A DNA stretch of 64,000 bases from JAPHSX01 sp039714395. Lineage in GTDB: Bacteria > Pseudomonadota > Gammaproteobacteria > Thiohalomonadales > Thiohalomonadaceae. Below are positions 8,250 through 22,919 of the stretch, one piece after another. The translations under genes were made by a program, and so were the position numbers. Location of the stretch: the NCBI GenBank assembly GCA_039714395.1, contig JBDLJH010000001.1, positions 1 through 64,000 of the forward strand, in the 5' to 3' direction. Numbering within the stretch: the stretch's first letter is position 1; the number at the start of each line of letters is the position of its first letter. The notes under the pieces are model-generated. The model saw nothing but the letters and a program-made list of their open reading frames with translations, made no database searches and was not told the origin of the DNA.

Positions 8250-11200
8250 ATGGCCTACTCGTTCACTGAGAAAAAACGTATCCGCAAGGATTTCGGCAAG
8301 CGTCCCAGCATCCAGGGCGTGCCCTATATGCTCGCCATGCAAATCGATTCCTATCGCGGATTTCTGCAACAGGATGTCGCTCAGGATGCGCTCAACGAGC
8401 GCGGACTTCACGCCGCCTTTAAGTCGGTATTCCCGATTGTCAGTTATTCCGGCAGTGCCTCGCTGGACTACGTGAGCTACCGATTAGGTAAGCCGGTGTT
8501 TGACGTTAAAGAGTGTCAACTGCGTGGTATGACCTATGCTGCACCGCTGCGCGTCAAGTTGCGCCTGGTTATATATGACAAGGAGTCATCGACCAAGGCT
8601 GTAAAAGACGTGCGCGAGCAGGAGGTCTATATGGGTGAGATGCCCCTGATGACCGATAACGGTACCTTTGTTATTAATGGTACCGAGCGCGTTATCGTCT
8701 CCCAGCTGCACCGTTCACCCGGTGTCTTCTTTGAGCATGACAAGGGCAAGACCCACTCCTCAGGCAAGCTGTTATTCTCGGCCCGAGTGATCCCTTACCG
8801 TGGTTCCTGGCTGGATTTCGAATTCGACCCCAAGGATGCACTATTTGTCCGTATTGATCGCCGTCGCAAGTTGCCCTCGACCGTTCTGTTGCATGCACTC
8901 GGTTACGACAACGAGCAGATACTCGAGATGTTCTTCGATACGGATACCTACCACTTTGAAAAGAAGGGTGGACTCTCTCTGGATCTCGTTCCTGAGCGCC
9001 TGCGTGGTGAAACCGCACTGGCTGATATCGTGGTTAAGGGCAAGGTACTGGTCGAGGCGGAGCGTCGTATTACTGCGCGCCATATCCGTGAGCTTGATAA
9101 GGCCGGTGTGAAAAAGATTGAGCTGCCATTTGATGCATTGCTCGGCAAAGTGCTGGCTCATAATATTGTCGATACCGACAGCGGTGAAATCATTGCCAAT
9201 GCCAATGATGAACTTACCGAAGAGCTGATCACCAAGCTGCAGGAGGAGGGTGTTAGCAAGATCAACACACTCTTTACCAACGACCTGGACCAGGGTCCCT
9301 ATATTTCAGATACTCTGCGTCTCGACTCCACTAATAGCCCCCTTGAGGCGCTGGTGGAAATCTATCGTATGATGCGTCCGGGTGAGCCGCCGACTAAAGA
9401 GGCCGCCGAGAACCTGTTTAACAACCTGTTCTTCTCCGACGACCGCTATGACCTCTCTGCCGTTGGTCGTATGAAATTCAACCGTCGTATTGGCCGCAAA
9501 GAGGTTACCGGTGACGGTACCCTGTCCAATGATGACATCACCGCGGTGATGAAGACCTTGGTTGATATTCGTAACGGCAATGGCATGGTTGATGATATCG
9601 ACCATCTCGGTAACCGCCGTGTACGTTCTGTTGGTGAGATGGCAGAGAACCAGTTCCGCGTTGGTCTGGTACGTGTAGAGCGTGCGGTTAAGGAGCGCCT
9701 CTCTCTGGCAGAATCTGAGAATCTGATGCCGCAGGAGATGATCAACGCCAAGCCGGTCTCTGCTGCAGTTAAAGAATTCTTTGGCTCCTCGCAGTTGTCA
9801 CAGTTTATGGATCAGAATAATCCTCTCTCCGAGGTCACTCATAAGCGTCGTATCTCGGCCCTCGGTCCGGGTGGTTTGACCCGTGAGCGTGCCGGTTTTG
9901 AGGTGCGTGATGTACACCCCACCCACTATGGTCGTGTCTGTCCTATTGAGACTCCTGAGGGACCGAATATCGGTCTGATTAACTCGCTGGCACTGTATGC
10001 GCGTGCCAATGAATATGGCTTCCTTGAGAGCCCCTACCGCAAGGTAGTGGAGATGAAGGTTACCGATGAGATTGATTACCTCTCGGCGATTGATGAGGCC
10101 GAGTTTGTTATCGCCCAGGCCCACGTAGCGCTGAATGATAAGGGGCAGATCGTTGATGAACTAGTCTCCTGTCGCCACAAGAATGAAACCACCCTGATGC
10201 CTCGCGATAAGGTCGACTATGTCGATGTCTCGCCGAAGCAGATCGTTTCGGTGGCCGCTTCGCTTATCCCGTTCCTTGAGCACGATGATGCCAACCGCGC
10301 ATTGATGGGTTCAAACATGCAGCGCCAGGCAGTGCCAACCCTGCGTTCTGACAAGCCGCTGGTCGGTACCGGTATTGAGCGTACCGTTGCTATTGACTCC
10401 GGTACCTCAGTATCCGCCCGTCGTGGTGGTGTGGTTGATTCAGTCGATGCGGCGCGCGTTGTGGTGCGTGTCAATGACGATGAGACCGAAGCCGGTGAGT
10501 CGGGTGTTGATATCTACAACTTCACCAAATACACCCGCTCCAACCAGAACACCTGCATTAACCAGCGTCCGTTGGTGAAGCCCGGTGATATTATCGCCCG
10601 CGGCGATGTGCTGGCAGACGGCTCCTCTACCGATATGGGTGAGCTGGCGCTGGGTCAGAATATGCTGGTCGCCTTCATGCCGTGGAACGGTTACAACTTT
10701 GAGGATTCAATCCTCATCTCAGAGCGCGTGGTCGAAGAGGATCGTTTCACTACGATTCACATCGAGGAGTTGACCTGTGTCGCTCGTGATACCAAATTGG
10801 GGCCGGAGGAGATCTCCGCTGATATTCCTAATGTTGGTGAAGGCGCACTCTCTAAACTAGATGAGTCAGGCATCGTCTACATTGGTGCTGAAGTGACACC
10901 GGGCGATATCCTGGTTGGTAAGGTTACCCCCAAGGGTGAGACCCAGCTGACCCCGGAGGAGAAGCTGCTACGTGCCATCTTTGGTGAGAAGGCCTCTGAT
11001 GTAAAAGACACTTCACTGCGCGTTCGTTCCGGTATGGTCGGCACCGTAATTGGTGTACAGGTGTTCACCCGTGACGGTCTGGAGAAGGATGCACGTGCCC
11101 AGCAAATTGAAGACAGCGAGCTGGAGCGAGTGCGTAAGGATCTGCGTGACCAACAGCGTATTATGGAAGAGGATGCCCTCTCCCGCGCTGAAAAAATGTT

Positions 11201-12326
11201 GCTGGGGAAAGTTGCAGCAAAGGGTCCCAACAAGCTCAAGTCCGGTGACAAGATCACCAAGGCCTATCTGGCCGAGCTGGAGCAGGACAAGTGGTTCGAG
11301 GTTAGTCTCAAAAACGATGAGGCCAATGCCTCGCTGGAAGCCATCGGCGATCAGATTCAGGGCATACGCAAGGACTTTGATGCGCAGTATGAGTCAAAGC
11401 GTATCAAGTTGACCCAGGGCGACGACCTTGCCCCGGGCGTGCTGAAGATGGTTAAGGTTTATGTGGCGGTGAAACGTCGCATTCAGCCTGGTGACAAGAT
11501 GGCGGGACGTCATGGTAACAAGGGTGTTATCTCCATGATCGTACCGGTCGAGGATATGCCCTATACCGAGGACGGTGAGCCGGTAGATGTGGTACTCAAC
11601 CCGCTGGGTGTACCTTCGCGGATGAATGTCGGACAGGTACTTGAGACCCATCTTGGTTGGGCTGCACGTGGGCTTGGCAAAAAGATCAACGCCATGATTC
11701 AGGCCAAGGCCAAGGTCGACGAAGTTCGTAAGTTACTCGATAAGATCTATAACACCAGCGGTGGTAAGCAAGAAGATATCGCCAGCTTCACCGATGATGA
11801 GGTGATGGAGCTGGCCGGTAACCTGCGCCGTGGTGTGCCGATGGCCACCCCCGTGTTTGACGGTATCCATGAGGATGAACTCAAGGCGATGCTACGCATG
11901 GCGGACCTGCCCGATAGCGGTCAGACTGTACTTTATGACGGTCGTACCGGTGAGTCCTTTGAGCGTGAGGTAACCGTGGGTTACATGTACATGCTCAAGC
12001 TCAACCACCTGGTTGATGACAAGATGCATGCACGCTCCACCGGTCCATACTCGCTGGTTACCCAGCAACCGCTTGGTGGTAAGGCGCAGTTTGGTGGTCA
12101 GCGCTTCGGTGAGATGGAGGTGTGGGCGCTGGAGGCATACGGTGCCGCCTACACCCTGCAGGAGATGCTTACCGTTAAGTCTGATGACGTTAATGGTCGT
12201 ACCAAGATGTACAAAAACATCGTTGACGGTGATCATCGAATGGATGCCGGGATGCCTGAGTCCTTTAACGTACTGTTGAAAGAGATTCGCGCGCTGGGTA
12301 TCGACATCGAACTGGAAGAAGATTAG
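8250..12326 (+). CDS. rpoB: DNA-directed RNA polymerase subunit beta
   Basis: RpoB forms one pincer of RNA polymerase and much of the catalytic channel. The 1358-residue product (E. coli 1342) is complete, with the rifampicin-pocket block SSQLSQFMDQNNPLSEVTHK near residues 513-532. Its resistance positions, including Asp521 (E. coli Asp516), carry the sensitive-type residues. The C-terminal GGKAQFGGQRFGEMEVWALE block contacts beta-prime. AGGAACCCTG precedes the ATG. It is followed by rpoC after 53 bases. Confidence 0.99.
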   Translation: MAYSFTEKKRIRKDFGKRPSIQGVPYMLAMQIDSYRGFLQQDVAQDALNERGLHAAFKSVFPIVSYSGSASLDYVSYRLGKPVFDVKECQLRGMTYAAPLRVKLRLVIYDKESSTKAVKDVREQEVYMGEMPLMTDNGTFVINGTERVIVSQLHRSPGVFFEHDKGKTHSSGKLLFSARVIPYRGSWLDFEFDPKDALFVRIDRRRKLPSTVLLHALGYDNEQILEMFFDTDTYHFEKKGGLSLDLVPERLRGETALADIVVKGKVLVEAERRITARHIRELDKAGVKKIELPFDALLGKVLAHNIVDTDSGEIIANANDELTEELITKLQEEGVSKINTLFTNDLDQGPYISDTLRLDSTNSPLEALVEIYRMMRPGEPPTKEAAENLFNNLFFSDDRYDLSAVGRMKFNRRIGRKEVTGDGTLSNDDITAVMKTLVDIRNGNGMVDDIDHLGNRRVRSVGEMAENQFRVGLVRVERAVKERLSLAESENLMPQEMINAKPVSAAVKEFFGSSQLSQFMDQNNPLSEVTHKRRISALGPGGLTRERAGFEVRDVHPTHYGRVCPIETPEGPNIGLINSLALYARANEYGFLESPYRKVVEMKVTDEIDYLSAIDEAEFVIAQAHVALNDKGQIVDELVSCRHKNETTLMPRDKVDYVDVSPKQIVSVAASLIPFLEHDDANRALMGSNMQRQAVPTLRSDKPLVGTGIERTVAIDSGTSVSARRGGVVDSVDAARVVVRVNDDETEAGESGVDIYNFTKYTRSNQNTCINQRPLVKPGDIIARGDVLADGSSTDMGELALGQNMLVAFMPWNGYNFEDSILISERVVEEDRFTTIHIEELTCVARDTKLGPEEISADIPNVGEGALSKLDESGIVYIGAEVTPGDILVGKVTPKGETQLTPEEKLLRAIFGEKASDVKDTSLRVRSGMVGTVIGVQVFTRDGLEKDARAQQIEDSELERVRKDLRDQQRIMEEDALSRAEKMLLGKVAAKGPNKLKSGDKITKAYLAELEQDKWFEVSLKNDEANASLEAIGDQIQGIRKDFDAQYESKRIKLTQGDDLAPGVLKMVKVYVAVKRRIQPGDKMAGRHGNKGVISMIVPVEDMPYTEDGEPVDVVLNPLGVPSRMNVGQVLETHLGWAARGLGKKINAMIQAKAKVDEVRKLLDKIYNTSGGKQEDIASFTDDEVMELAGNLRRGVPMATPVFDGIHEDELKAMLRMADLPDSGQTVLYDGRTGESFEREVTVGYMYMLKLNHLVDDKMHARSTGPYSLVTQQPLGGKAQFGGQRFGEMEVWALEAYGAAYTLQEMLTVKSDDVNGRTKMYKNIVDGDHRMDAGMPESFNVLLKEIRALGIDIELEED

Positions 12327-12379
12327 TCCGTGGTTCAACACGGTTTGTTAAGCAACGGACAATTTGAGGAGATAACACA

Positions 12380-16576
<4,197 letters not shown>

Positions 16577-16611
16577 ATCCGAGAAAACTTGGAGTGAGTG
16601 GATAGCAGTGC

Positions 16612-16640
16612 TTGACATAGCTGCTGTGCAGTCATAGAAT
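16612..16640 (+). promoter_or_regulatory. Sigma70 promoter of rpsL (str operon)
   Basis: A perfect -35 TTGACA (16612-16617) and a -10 TAGAAT (16635-16640) are separated by 17 bases, in the 136-base rpoC-rpsL gap. Initiation is expected near 16647, giving a 65-base leader. This provides independent expression of rpsL-rpsG-fusA-tuf and the genes downstream. Confidence 0.8.
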
Positions 16641-16712
16641 TCCGCTTCTTTTTCCCACGGGCTGGTGAATACGCCGGCCTGTGTTTATTTAAAGCCGGAG
16701 CAAATTTGGAAC

Positions 16713-17087
16713 ATGGCAACGATTAACCAGCTGGTCCGTGCGCCGCGCAAGCGTAAAGCGGCCAAGAGCAATGTACCGGCCCTTGAGGCCTGCCCACAAA
16801 AGCGTGGCGTATGTACCCGTGTATATACCACCACCCCGAAAAAGCCGAACTCTGCGCTACGTAAGGTAGCCCGTGTTCGTCTGACTAACGGTTTTGAGGT
16901 CACCTCCTACATCGGTGGTGAGGGTCATAACCTTCAGGAGCACTCCGTGGTTCTGATTCGTGGTGGTCGTGTTAAAGATCTTCCTGGTGTGCGTTATCAC
17001 ACCGTTCGTGGAGCCCTTGATACCGCCGGTGTTAGTGATCGTCGCCAGGGCCGTTCTAAATACGGCGCCAAGCGTCCTAAGTCATAA
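16713..17087 (+). CDS. rpsL: 30S ribosomal protein S12
   Basis: S12 lies at the 30S decoding centre and affects accuracy and streptomycin response. The start is ATG at 16713 (MATINQLVR), preceded by GGAG. This gives 124 residues, the same as E. coli; an upstream in-frame start at 16665 would add an unsupported 16 residues. TTTPKKPNSALRKV and PGVRYHTVRG are present with the lysines that streptomycin-resistant mutants alter. Confidence 0.98.
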   Translation: MATINQLVRAPRKRKAAKSNVPALEACPQKRGVCTRVYTTTPKKPNSALRKVARVRLTNGFEVTSYIGGEGHNLQEHSVVLIRGGRVKDLPGVRYHTVRGALDTAGVSDRRQGRSKYGAKRPKS

Positions 17088-17102
17088 GTAAGGTTAGAGT
17101 CG

Positions 17103-17573
17103 ATGGCCAGAAGAAGAGTAGCTGCGAAACGTGAGATTCTGCCGGATCCGAAATTCGGAAACCGCACCCTCTCCAAGTTCATGAATATCGTTATGCAGGA
17201 CGGCAAGAAGTCTGTTGCTGAAAAGATCGTATACGGTGCCCTGGATCGTGTTGCCGAGAAGAGCTCTGGTGATGCACTGGAGATGTTCGAGAAAGCCCTC
17301 GGTAATATCCGCCCGATGGTTGAAGTTAAGTCACGCCGCGTTGGTGGTGCCACTTATCAGGTGCCAATCGAGGTTCGTGGTGACCGTGGTATGGCCCTTG
17401 CCATGCGCTGGCTGGCAGACTCTGCGCGTAAGCGTAGCGAGAAGTCCATGGGTATGCGCCTTGCTGGTGAAATCATGGATGCCATCGAGAGTAAAGGTTC
17501 AGCTGTTAAGAAGCGCGAAGAGACACACCGCATGGCAGAGGCCAATAAGGCCTTTGCTCATTATCGCTGGTAA
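17103..17573 (+). CDS. rpsG: 30S ribosomal protein S7
   Basis: S7 nucleates assembly of the 30S head and contacts E-site tRNA. The 156-residue product starts MARRRVAAKREILPDPK and ends TFAHYRW-like (KAFAHYRW), as in Pseudomonas. Only 15 bases separate it from rpsL. The ~100-base S7-binding regulatory spacer of E. coli is therefore missing. Confidence 0.97.
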   Translation: MARRRVAAKREILPDPKFGNRTLSKFMNIVMQDGKKSVAEKIVYGALDRVAEKSSGDALEMFEKALGNIRPMVEVKSRRVGGATYQVPIEVRGDRGMALAMRWLADSARKRSEKSMGMRLAGEIMDAIESKGSAVKKREETHRMAEANKAFAHYRW

Positions 17574-17597
17574 GCCCACTTTACGGGGCTTAGGGTC

Positions 17598-19694
17598 GTG
17601 GCACGCAAGACAGAAATCGAGCGTTACCGTAATCTCGGCATCATGGCTCACATTGATGCCGGGAAGACGACCACCACTGAACGGATTCTTTTTTACACCG
17701 GAGTCTCACATAAGATAGGTGAGGTTCATGACGGTGCTGCCACCATGGACTGGATGGAGCAGGAGCAGGAGCGGGGTATTACCATTACCTCTGCAGCAAC
17801 CACCTGTTTCTGGAGCGGCATGGAAAAGCAGTTTGAGGAGCATCGAATTAACATTATCGATACTCCCGGACACGTCGATTTTACCATTGAAGTAGAGCGC
17901 TCACTGCGCGTACTTGATGGTGCCTGCGCAGTGTTTTGTGCCGTGGGCGGTGTTGAGCCACAGTCAGAGACTGTCTGGCGTCAGGCCAACAAATATGCCG
18001 TGCCCCGCATGGTATTTGTGAACAAAATGGATCGCTCGGGCGCCGATTTTTTACGCGTTGTTGAGCAGATCAAGACCCGCCTTGGAGCAACTCCGGTGGC
18101 ACTGCAGTTGAATATCGGTGCCGAAGAGGAGTTTAGAGGGGTGGTCGACCTGATTCGTATGCAGGCGATCTACTGGAGCGAGGAAGATCGTGGTACCACC
18201 TTCGTGCGGGAAGATATTCCAGCCGAACTGCAGGTTCAGGCCGCGGAGCTGCGAGAGCAGATGATCGAAGCGGCCGCCGAGGCCAATGAAGAGCTGATGG
18301 AAAAGTACCTCGAAGAGGGCGAACTCAGCGAAGCAGATATTAAGGCCGGGTTGCGTTTACGTACCCTGGCCAACGAGATCGTGCCATGTCTCTGTGGCTC
18401 GGCCTTTAAGAATAAGGGCGTGCAGGCGGTACTCGATGCAGTCATCGACTACATGCCTAGCCCTGTCGACGTACCGGCCATCGAGGGTGTCCTTGATGAT
18501 AAAGCAGAGAGCGTGGCGACCAGGCATGCCTCTGATGATGAGCCATTTGCGGCACTGGCATTTAAAATTGCCACTGACCCTTTCGTCGGCACCCTGACCT
18601 TTTTCCGGGTCTATTCGGGCGTCATGACCACCGGTGAAGCGGTGATGAATCCGGTAAAGGGGAAGAGAGAGCGTATTGGTCGCATTCTGCAGATGCATGC
18701 CAATTCTCGTGAAGAGATTAAAGAGGTTCGCGCCGGTGATATTGCCGCCGCAGTAGGCCTCAAAGATGTCACAACCGGCGATACGCTGTGTGACATGAAG
18801 AATGTAATTACCCTGGAACGGATGGAGTTCCCAGAGCCGGTTATATCGGTTGCCGTAGAGCCAAAAACTCAGGCAGACCAGGAGAAAATGGGCGTGGCCC
18901 TCTCCAAGCTGGCGCAGGAAGACCCATCCTTTCGAGTGCATACCGATGAGGAGTCTGGACAGACCATCATCTCCGGGATGGGCGAGCTTCATCTTGAAAT
19001 CCTCGTCGACCGCATGCTGCGTGAGTTTAAGGTGGGTTGTAATGTTGGTTCGCCACAGGTGGCGTACCGAGAAGGCATCCACAACAGCGTTGAGGTCGAA
19101 GGTAAATTTATCAGGCAGTCTGGCGGTCGCGGACAATATGGCCATGTATGGCTGAGGCTGGAGCCGCAGGAGCAGGGTGTCGGTTACGAGTTCATCAACG
19201 AGATCGTTGGTGGCGTAGTACCGAAAGAGTTTATCCCCGCGATCGACAAGGGGGTTGAAGAGCAGATGGGTAATGGCGTTCTCGCCGGTTACCCCATAGA
19301 GGACGTCAAGGTGACGCTCTATGATGGCTCTTACCATGATGTCGATTCGAACGAGATGGCGTTTAAAATAGCCGGCTCGATGGGCTTTAGAGATGGGGCA
19401 TTGAAAGCCAGTCCCTATCTGCTGGAGCCGGTGATGAAGATAGAAGTGGTCACCCCTGAAGATTATATGGGTGATGTGATGGGTGACCTGAATCGTCGCC
19501 GCGGTATCGTGCAGGGGATGGAGGACAGCGTCTCTGGCAAGATTATCCGGGCCGAGGTGCCGTTACGTGAGATGTTCGGTTATGCCACCGACTTGCGTTC
19601 CGCCACTCAGGGTAGGGCCACCTACTCAATGGAATTTGCGAAATATGCAGAGGCACCAGCTAGTGTGTTCGATGCAGTAGTAAAACGAGTTTAA
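17598..19694 (+). CDS. fusA: Elongation factor G
   Basis: EF-G is the GTPase that drives tRNA-mRNA translocation and, with RRF, ribosome recycling. The 698-residue product (E. coli 704) starts with GTG at 17598 after TAGGG. GTPase motifs are AHIDAGKTTTTERIL, DTPGHVDF and NKMDRSGAD, followed by domains II-V with the typical C-terminal GYATDLRSATQGRA. It lies 24 bases after rpsG and 32 before tuf. Its sequence is EF-G1-like, and its place in the str operon supports the canonical factor. Confidence 0.97.
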   Translation: MARKTEIERYRNLGIMAHIDAGKTTTTERILFYTGVSHKIGEVHDGAATMDWMEQEQERGITITSAATTCFWSGMEKQFEEHRINIIDTPGHVDFTIEVERSLRVLDGACAVFCAVGGVEPQSETVWRQANKYAVPRMVFVNKMDRSGADFLRVVEQIKTRLGATPVALQLNIGAEEEFRGVVDLIRMQAIYWSEEDRGTTFVREDIPAELQVQAAELREQMIEAAAEANEELMEKYLEEGELSEADIKAGLRLRTLANEIVPCLCGSAFKNKGVQAVLDAVIDYMPSPVDVPAIEGVLDDKAESVATRHASDDEPFAALAFKIATDPFVGTLTFFRVYSGVMTTGEAVMNPVKGKRERIGRILQMHANSREEIKEVRAGDIAAAVGLKDVTTGDTLCDMKNVITLERMEFPEPVISVAVEPKTQADQEKMGVALSKLAQEDPSFRVHTDEESGQTIISGMGELHLEILVDRMLREFKVGCNVGSPQVAYREGIHNSVEVEGKFIRQSGGRGQYGHVWLRLEPQEQGVGYEFINEIVGGVVPKEFIPAIDKGVEEQMGNGVLAGYPIEDVKVTLYDGSYHDVDSNEMAFKIAGSMGFRDGALKASPYLLEPVMKIEVVTPEDYMGDVMGDLNRRRGIVQGMEDSVSGKIIRAEVPLREMFGYATDLRSATQGRATYSMEFAKYAEAPASVFDAVVKRV

Positions 19695-19726
19695 TTTTTA
19701 AAGTTTGAGCATGTGAGGCGAGAGTT

Positions 19727-20917
<1,191 letters not shown>

Positions 20918-20922
20918 TTACT

Positions 20923-21234
20923 ATGTCTAATCAGAAAATTCGTATTCGTCTTAAAGCATTTGACCATCGTCTGCTTGATCAGTCTGCACGCGAAATCGTG
21001 GAAACTGCAAAGCGTACCGGTGCTCAGGTTAAGGGTCCCATCCCTCTTCCTACCAAGAAAGAGCGCTTCACTATTCTGGTCTCGCCCCACGTCAACAAAG
21101 ACGCGCGTGACCAGTATGAGCTGCGTACTCACAAGCGCCTGATGGATATCGTAGAGCCTACCGACAAGACCGTAGATGCTCTAATGAAACTGGACCTGGC
21201 CGCAGGGGTCGACGTTCAGATCAAATTGCAGTAA
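20923..21234 (+). CDS. rpsJ: 30S ribosomal protein S10
   Basis: S10 (NusE) is part of the 30S head and also binds NusG/NusB in antitermination. The 103-residue product has the conserved GPIPLPTKKERFTIL loop and the KRLMDIVEPTDKTVDALMKLDL C-terminal part, matching E. coli in length. It starts 5 bases after tuf with no S10-operon leader. A terminator-like hairpin follows it before rplC. Confidence 0.97.
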   Translation: MSNQKIRIRLKAFDHRLLDQSAREIVETAKRTGAQVKGPIPLPTKKERFTILVSPHVNKDARDQYELRTHKRLMDIVEPTDKTVDALMKLDLAAGVDVQIKLQ

Positions 21235-21258
21235 ACTACGCGTCCGTTTTTAAGCTTT

Positions 21259-21292
21259 CCGCCCCGGTCATTGGCCGGGGCGGTTGATTTTT
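21259..21292 (+). terminator. Intra-operon terminator-like hairpin between rpsJ and rplC
   Basis: CCGCCCCGG (21259-21267) pairs perfectly with CCGGGGCGG (21275-21283) around a 7-base loop, followed by TTGATTTTT. The 9-bp G/C-only stem is strong, though the T run is interrupted. It lies inside what should be one ribosomal operon, so it may act as an attenuator or a processing site. Confidence 0.6.
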
Positions 21293-21335
21293 AGCACTGG
21301 TCAATCGTAATCGGTGCGAAATAGAGGTCAGAATA

Positions 21336-21980
21336 ATGGCAATTGGTGTTATTGGTCGCAAATGCGGCATGACACGCGTCTTTACGGAAGACGGTGTCGC
21401 TGTACCAGTGACTGTTGTAGAGGTTGAGCCCAACCGTATCGCCCAGGTGAAAACCGTCGATACTGATGGCTACAACGCACTACAGGTTACTGTTGGCAGT
21501 CGTCGCGCTAGCCGCGTCATCAAGCCCATGGCAGGTCACTTCGCCAAGGCGGGTGTCGAGGCCGGTCGCGCTCTTATGGAATTCCGTCTTGCCGATGGCG
21601 AGGGCGAAGGTCTTGAGGCCGGTTCCGAAATCAAGGTTGATATCTTCGAAGAAGGTCAGATTGTAGACGTTACTGGTACCAGCATCGGTAAAGGTTTTGC
21701 CGGTGTTATCAAACGTCACAACTTCCAGATGCAGGATGCCACTCACGGTAACTCGCTGGCGCATCGTGCCCCCGGTTCTATCGGTCAGAATCAAACCCCA
21801 GGTCGTGTATTCAAGGGTAAGAAGATGGCTGGGCACATGGGTAACAAGAAGCGTACCACGCAGAACCTCGAGATTGTTCGCGTAGATGTGGAGCGTAACC
21901 TGCTCCTGATTAAAGGTGCGCTTCCTGGTTCCAAGGGTAACGACGTTGTCGTGTTGCCCGCTGTGAAGACCAAGAAATAA
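21336..21980 (+). CDS. rplC: 50S ribosomal protein L3
   Basis: L3 is an early 50S assembly protein reaching the peptidyl transferase centre. The 214-residue product has the conserved GQNQTPGRVFKGKKMAGHMG extension. It starts MAIGVIGRKCGMTRVF after AGAGGTCAG. It is preceded by the rpsJ-rplC hairpin region (101-base gap without a gene) and followed by rplD. Confidence 0.97.
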   Translation: MAIGVIGRKCGMTRVFTEDGVAVPVTVVEVEPNRIAQVKTVDTDGYNALQVTVGSRRASRVIKPMAGHFAKAGVEAGRALMEFRLADGEGEGLEAGSEIKVDIFEEGQIVDVTGTSIGKGFAGVIKRHNFQMQDATHGNSLAHRAPGSIGQNQTPGRVFKGKKMAGHMGNKKRTTQNLEIVRVDVERNLLLIKGALPGSKGNDVVVLPAVKTKK

Positions 21981-21991
21981 GGGGTGTGACC

Positions 21992-22612
21992 ATGGAAATG
22001 AAATTAACTACCGCGACTGGTCGTGCATCCAAAAACAGCGTTGAGCTCTCTGACGGTACCTTTGGCCGTGACTTTAATGAGACGCTGGTACACCAGGTTG
22101 TGACCGCATACATGGCGGCCGCCCGTTCTGGCACCAAGGCTCAAAAGAGCCGTTCAGGTGTAAGAGGTGGTGGAGCTAAGCCATTTGCCCAGAAAGGTAC
22201 GGGGCGTGCTCGTGCCGGTACTATCCGCAGTCCGCTATGGCGTTCTGGTGGTACCACTTTTGCTGCAACTCCACGTGACTACGGGCAAAAGATAAATAAA
22301 AAGATGTATCGTGCGGCCCTCCGCTCGATTCTCTCTGAGCTGGTTCGTCAGGAGCGTCTGGTGGTGGTAGACAAGTTTGCACTTGCTGCCCCTAAGACCA
22401 AGCAGTTGGCCGAGAAGCTCAAGGCGATGGAAGTTGAGAACGTTCTTATCGTGTCCTCTGAGGTTGACGATAACCTGTTCCTTTCCGCTCGTAACCTTCC
22501 GCATGTTGATGTGGTTGAAGCCAGGCGTGTTGACCCGGTCAGCCTGGTGCGCTTCGAGAAGGTGATAATGACTGTTGCCGCGGTGACGGCTCTAGAGGAG
22601 ATGCTGGCATGA
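21992..22612 (+). CDS. rplD: 50S ribosomal protein L4
   Basis: L4 lines the exit tunnel and in E. coli represses the S10 operon through its leader, which is not seen here. The start chosen is ATG at 21992 (MEMKLTT), 7 bases after GGGG; a GTG at 21986 is in frame but too close to the ribosome site. This gives 206 residues (E. coli 201). FGRDFNETLVHQVV and RAGTIRSPLWRSGG are typical. It overlaps rplW by 4 bases. Confidence 0.96.
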   Translation: MEMKLTTATGRASKNSVELSDGTFGRDFNETLVHQVVTAYMAAARSGTKAQKSRSGVRGGGAKPFAQKGTGRARAGTIRSPLWRSGGTTFAATPRDYGQKINKKMYRAALRSILSELVRQERLVVVDKFALAAPKTKQLAEKLKAMEVENVLIVSSEVDDNLFLSARNLPHVDVVEARRVDPVSLVRFEKVIMTVAAVTALEEMLA

Positions 22613-22908
22613 ATGAAGAGCGCTTGATGAAGGTTCTGCTCGCACCGCTTATCTCCGAGAAGAGTAGTATTGCTGCCGAGCAGAATAACCAGTACGTATT
22701 CAAGGTAACCACTGATGCTACCAAGCCTGAGATTAAGCAGGCCGTCGAGATGTTGTTCGATGTCAAGGTTGACTCGGTTAAGGTTGCTAACATGAAGGGC
22801 AAAACCAAACGTTTCGGCCAGAAGATGGGTCGTCGCAACGATTGGAAAAAAGCTTACATCGCACTGCAGGCAGGTCAGGAAATTGACCTCCTCGGTGAAG
22901 CTGAATAA
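22609..22908 (+). CDS. rplW: 50S ribosomal protein L23
   Basis: L23 surrounds the tunnel exit and docks trigger factor and SRP. The 99-residue product begins MNEERLMKVLLAPLISEKS and contains the loop KGKTKRFGQKMGRR, as in E. coli (100 residues). It starts in ATGA overlap with rplD, with rplB 11 bases downstream. Confidence 0.97.
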   Translation: MNEERLMKVLLAPLISEKSSIAAEQNNQYVFKVTTDATKPEIKQAVEMLFDVKVDSVKVANMKGKTKRFGQKMGRRNDWKKAYIALQAGQEIDLLGEAE

Positions 22909-22919
22909 AGGAGCGTCCG

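Noticed and set aside
18357..19337. A 326-codon minus-strand open frame inside fusA.
   Set aside because: It is antisense to fusA with no recognisable family, so it is a codon-bias shadow.
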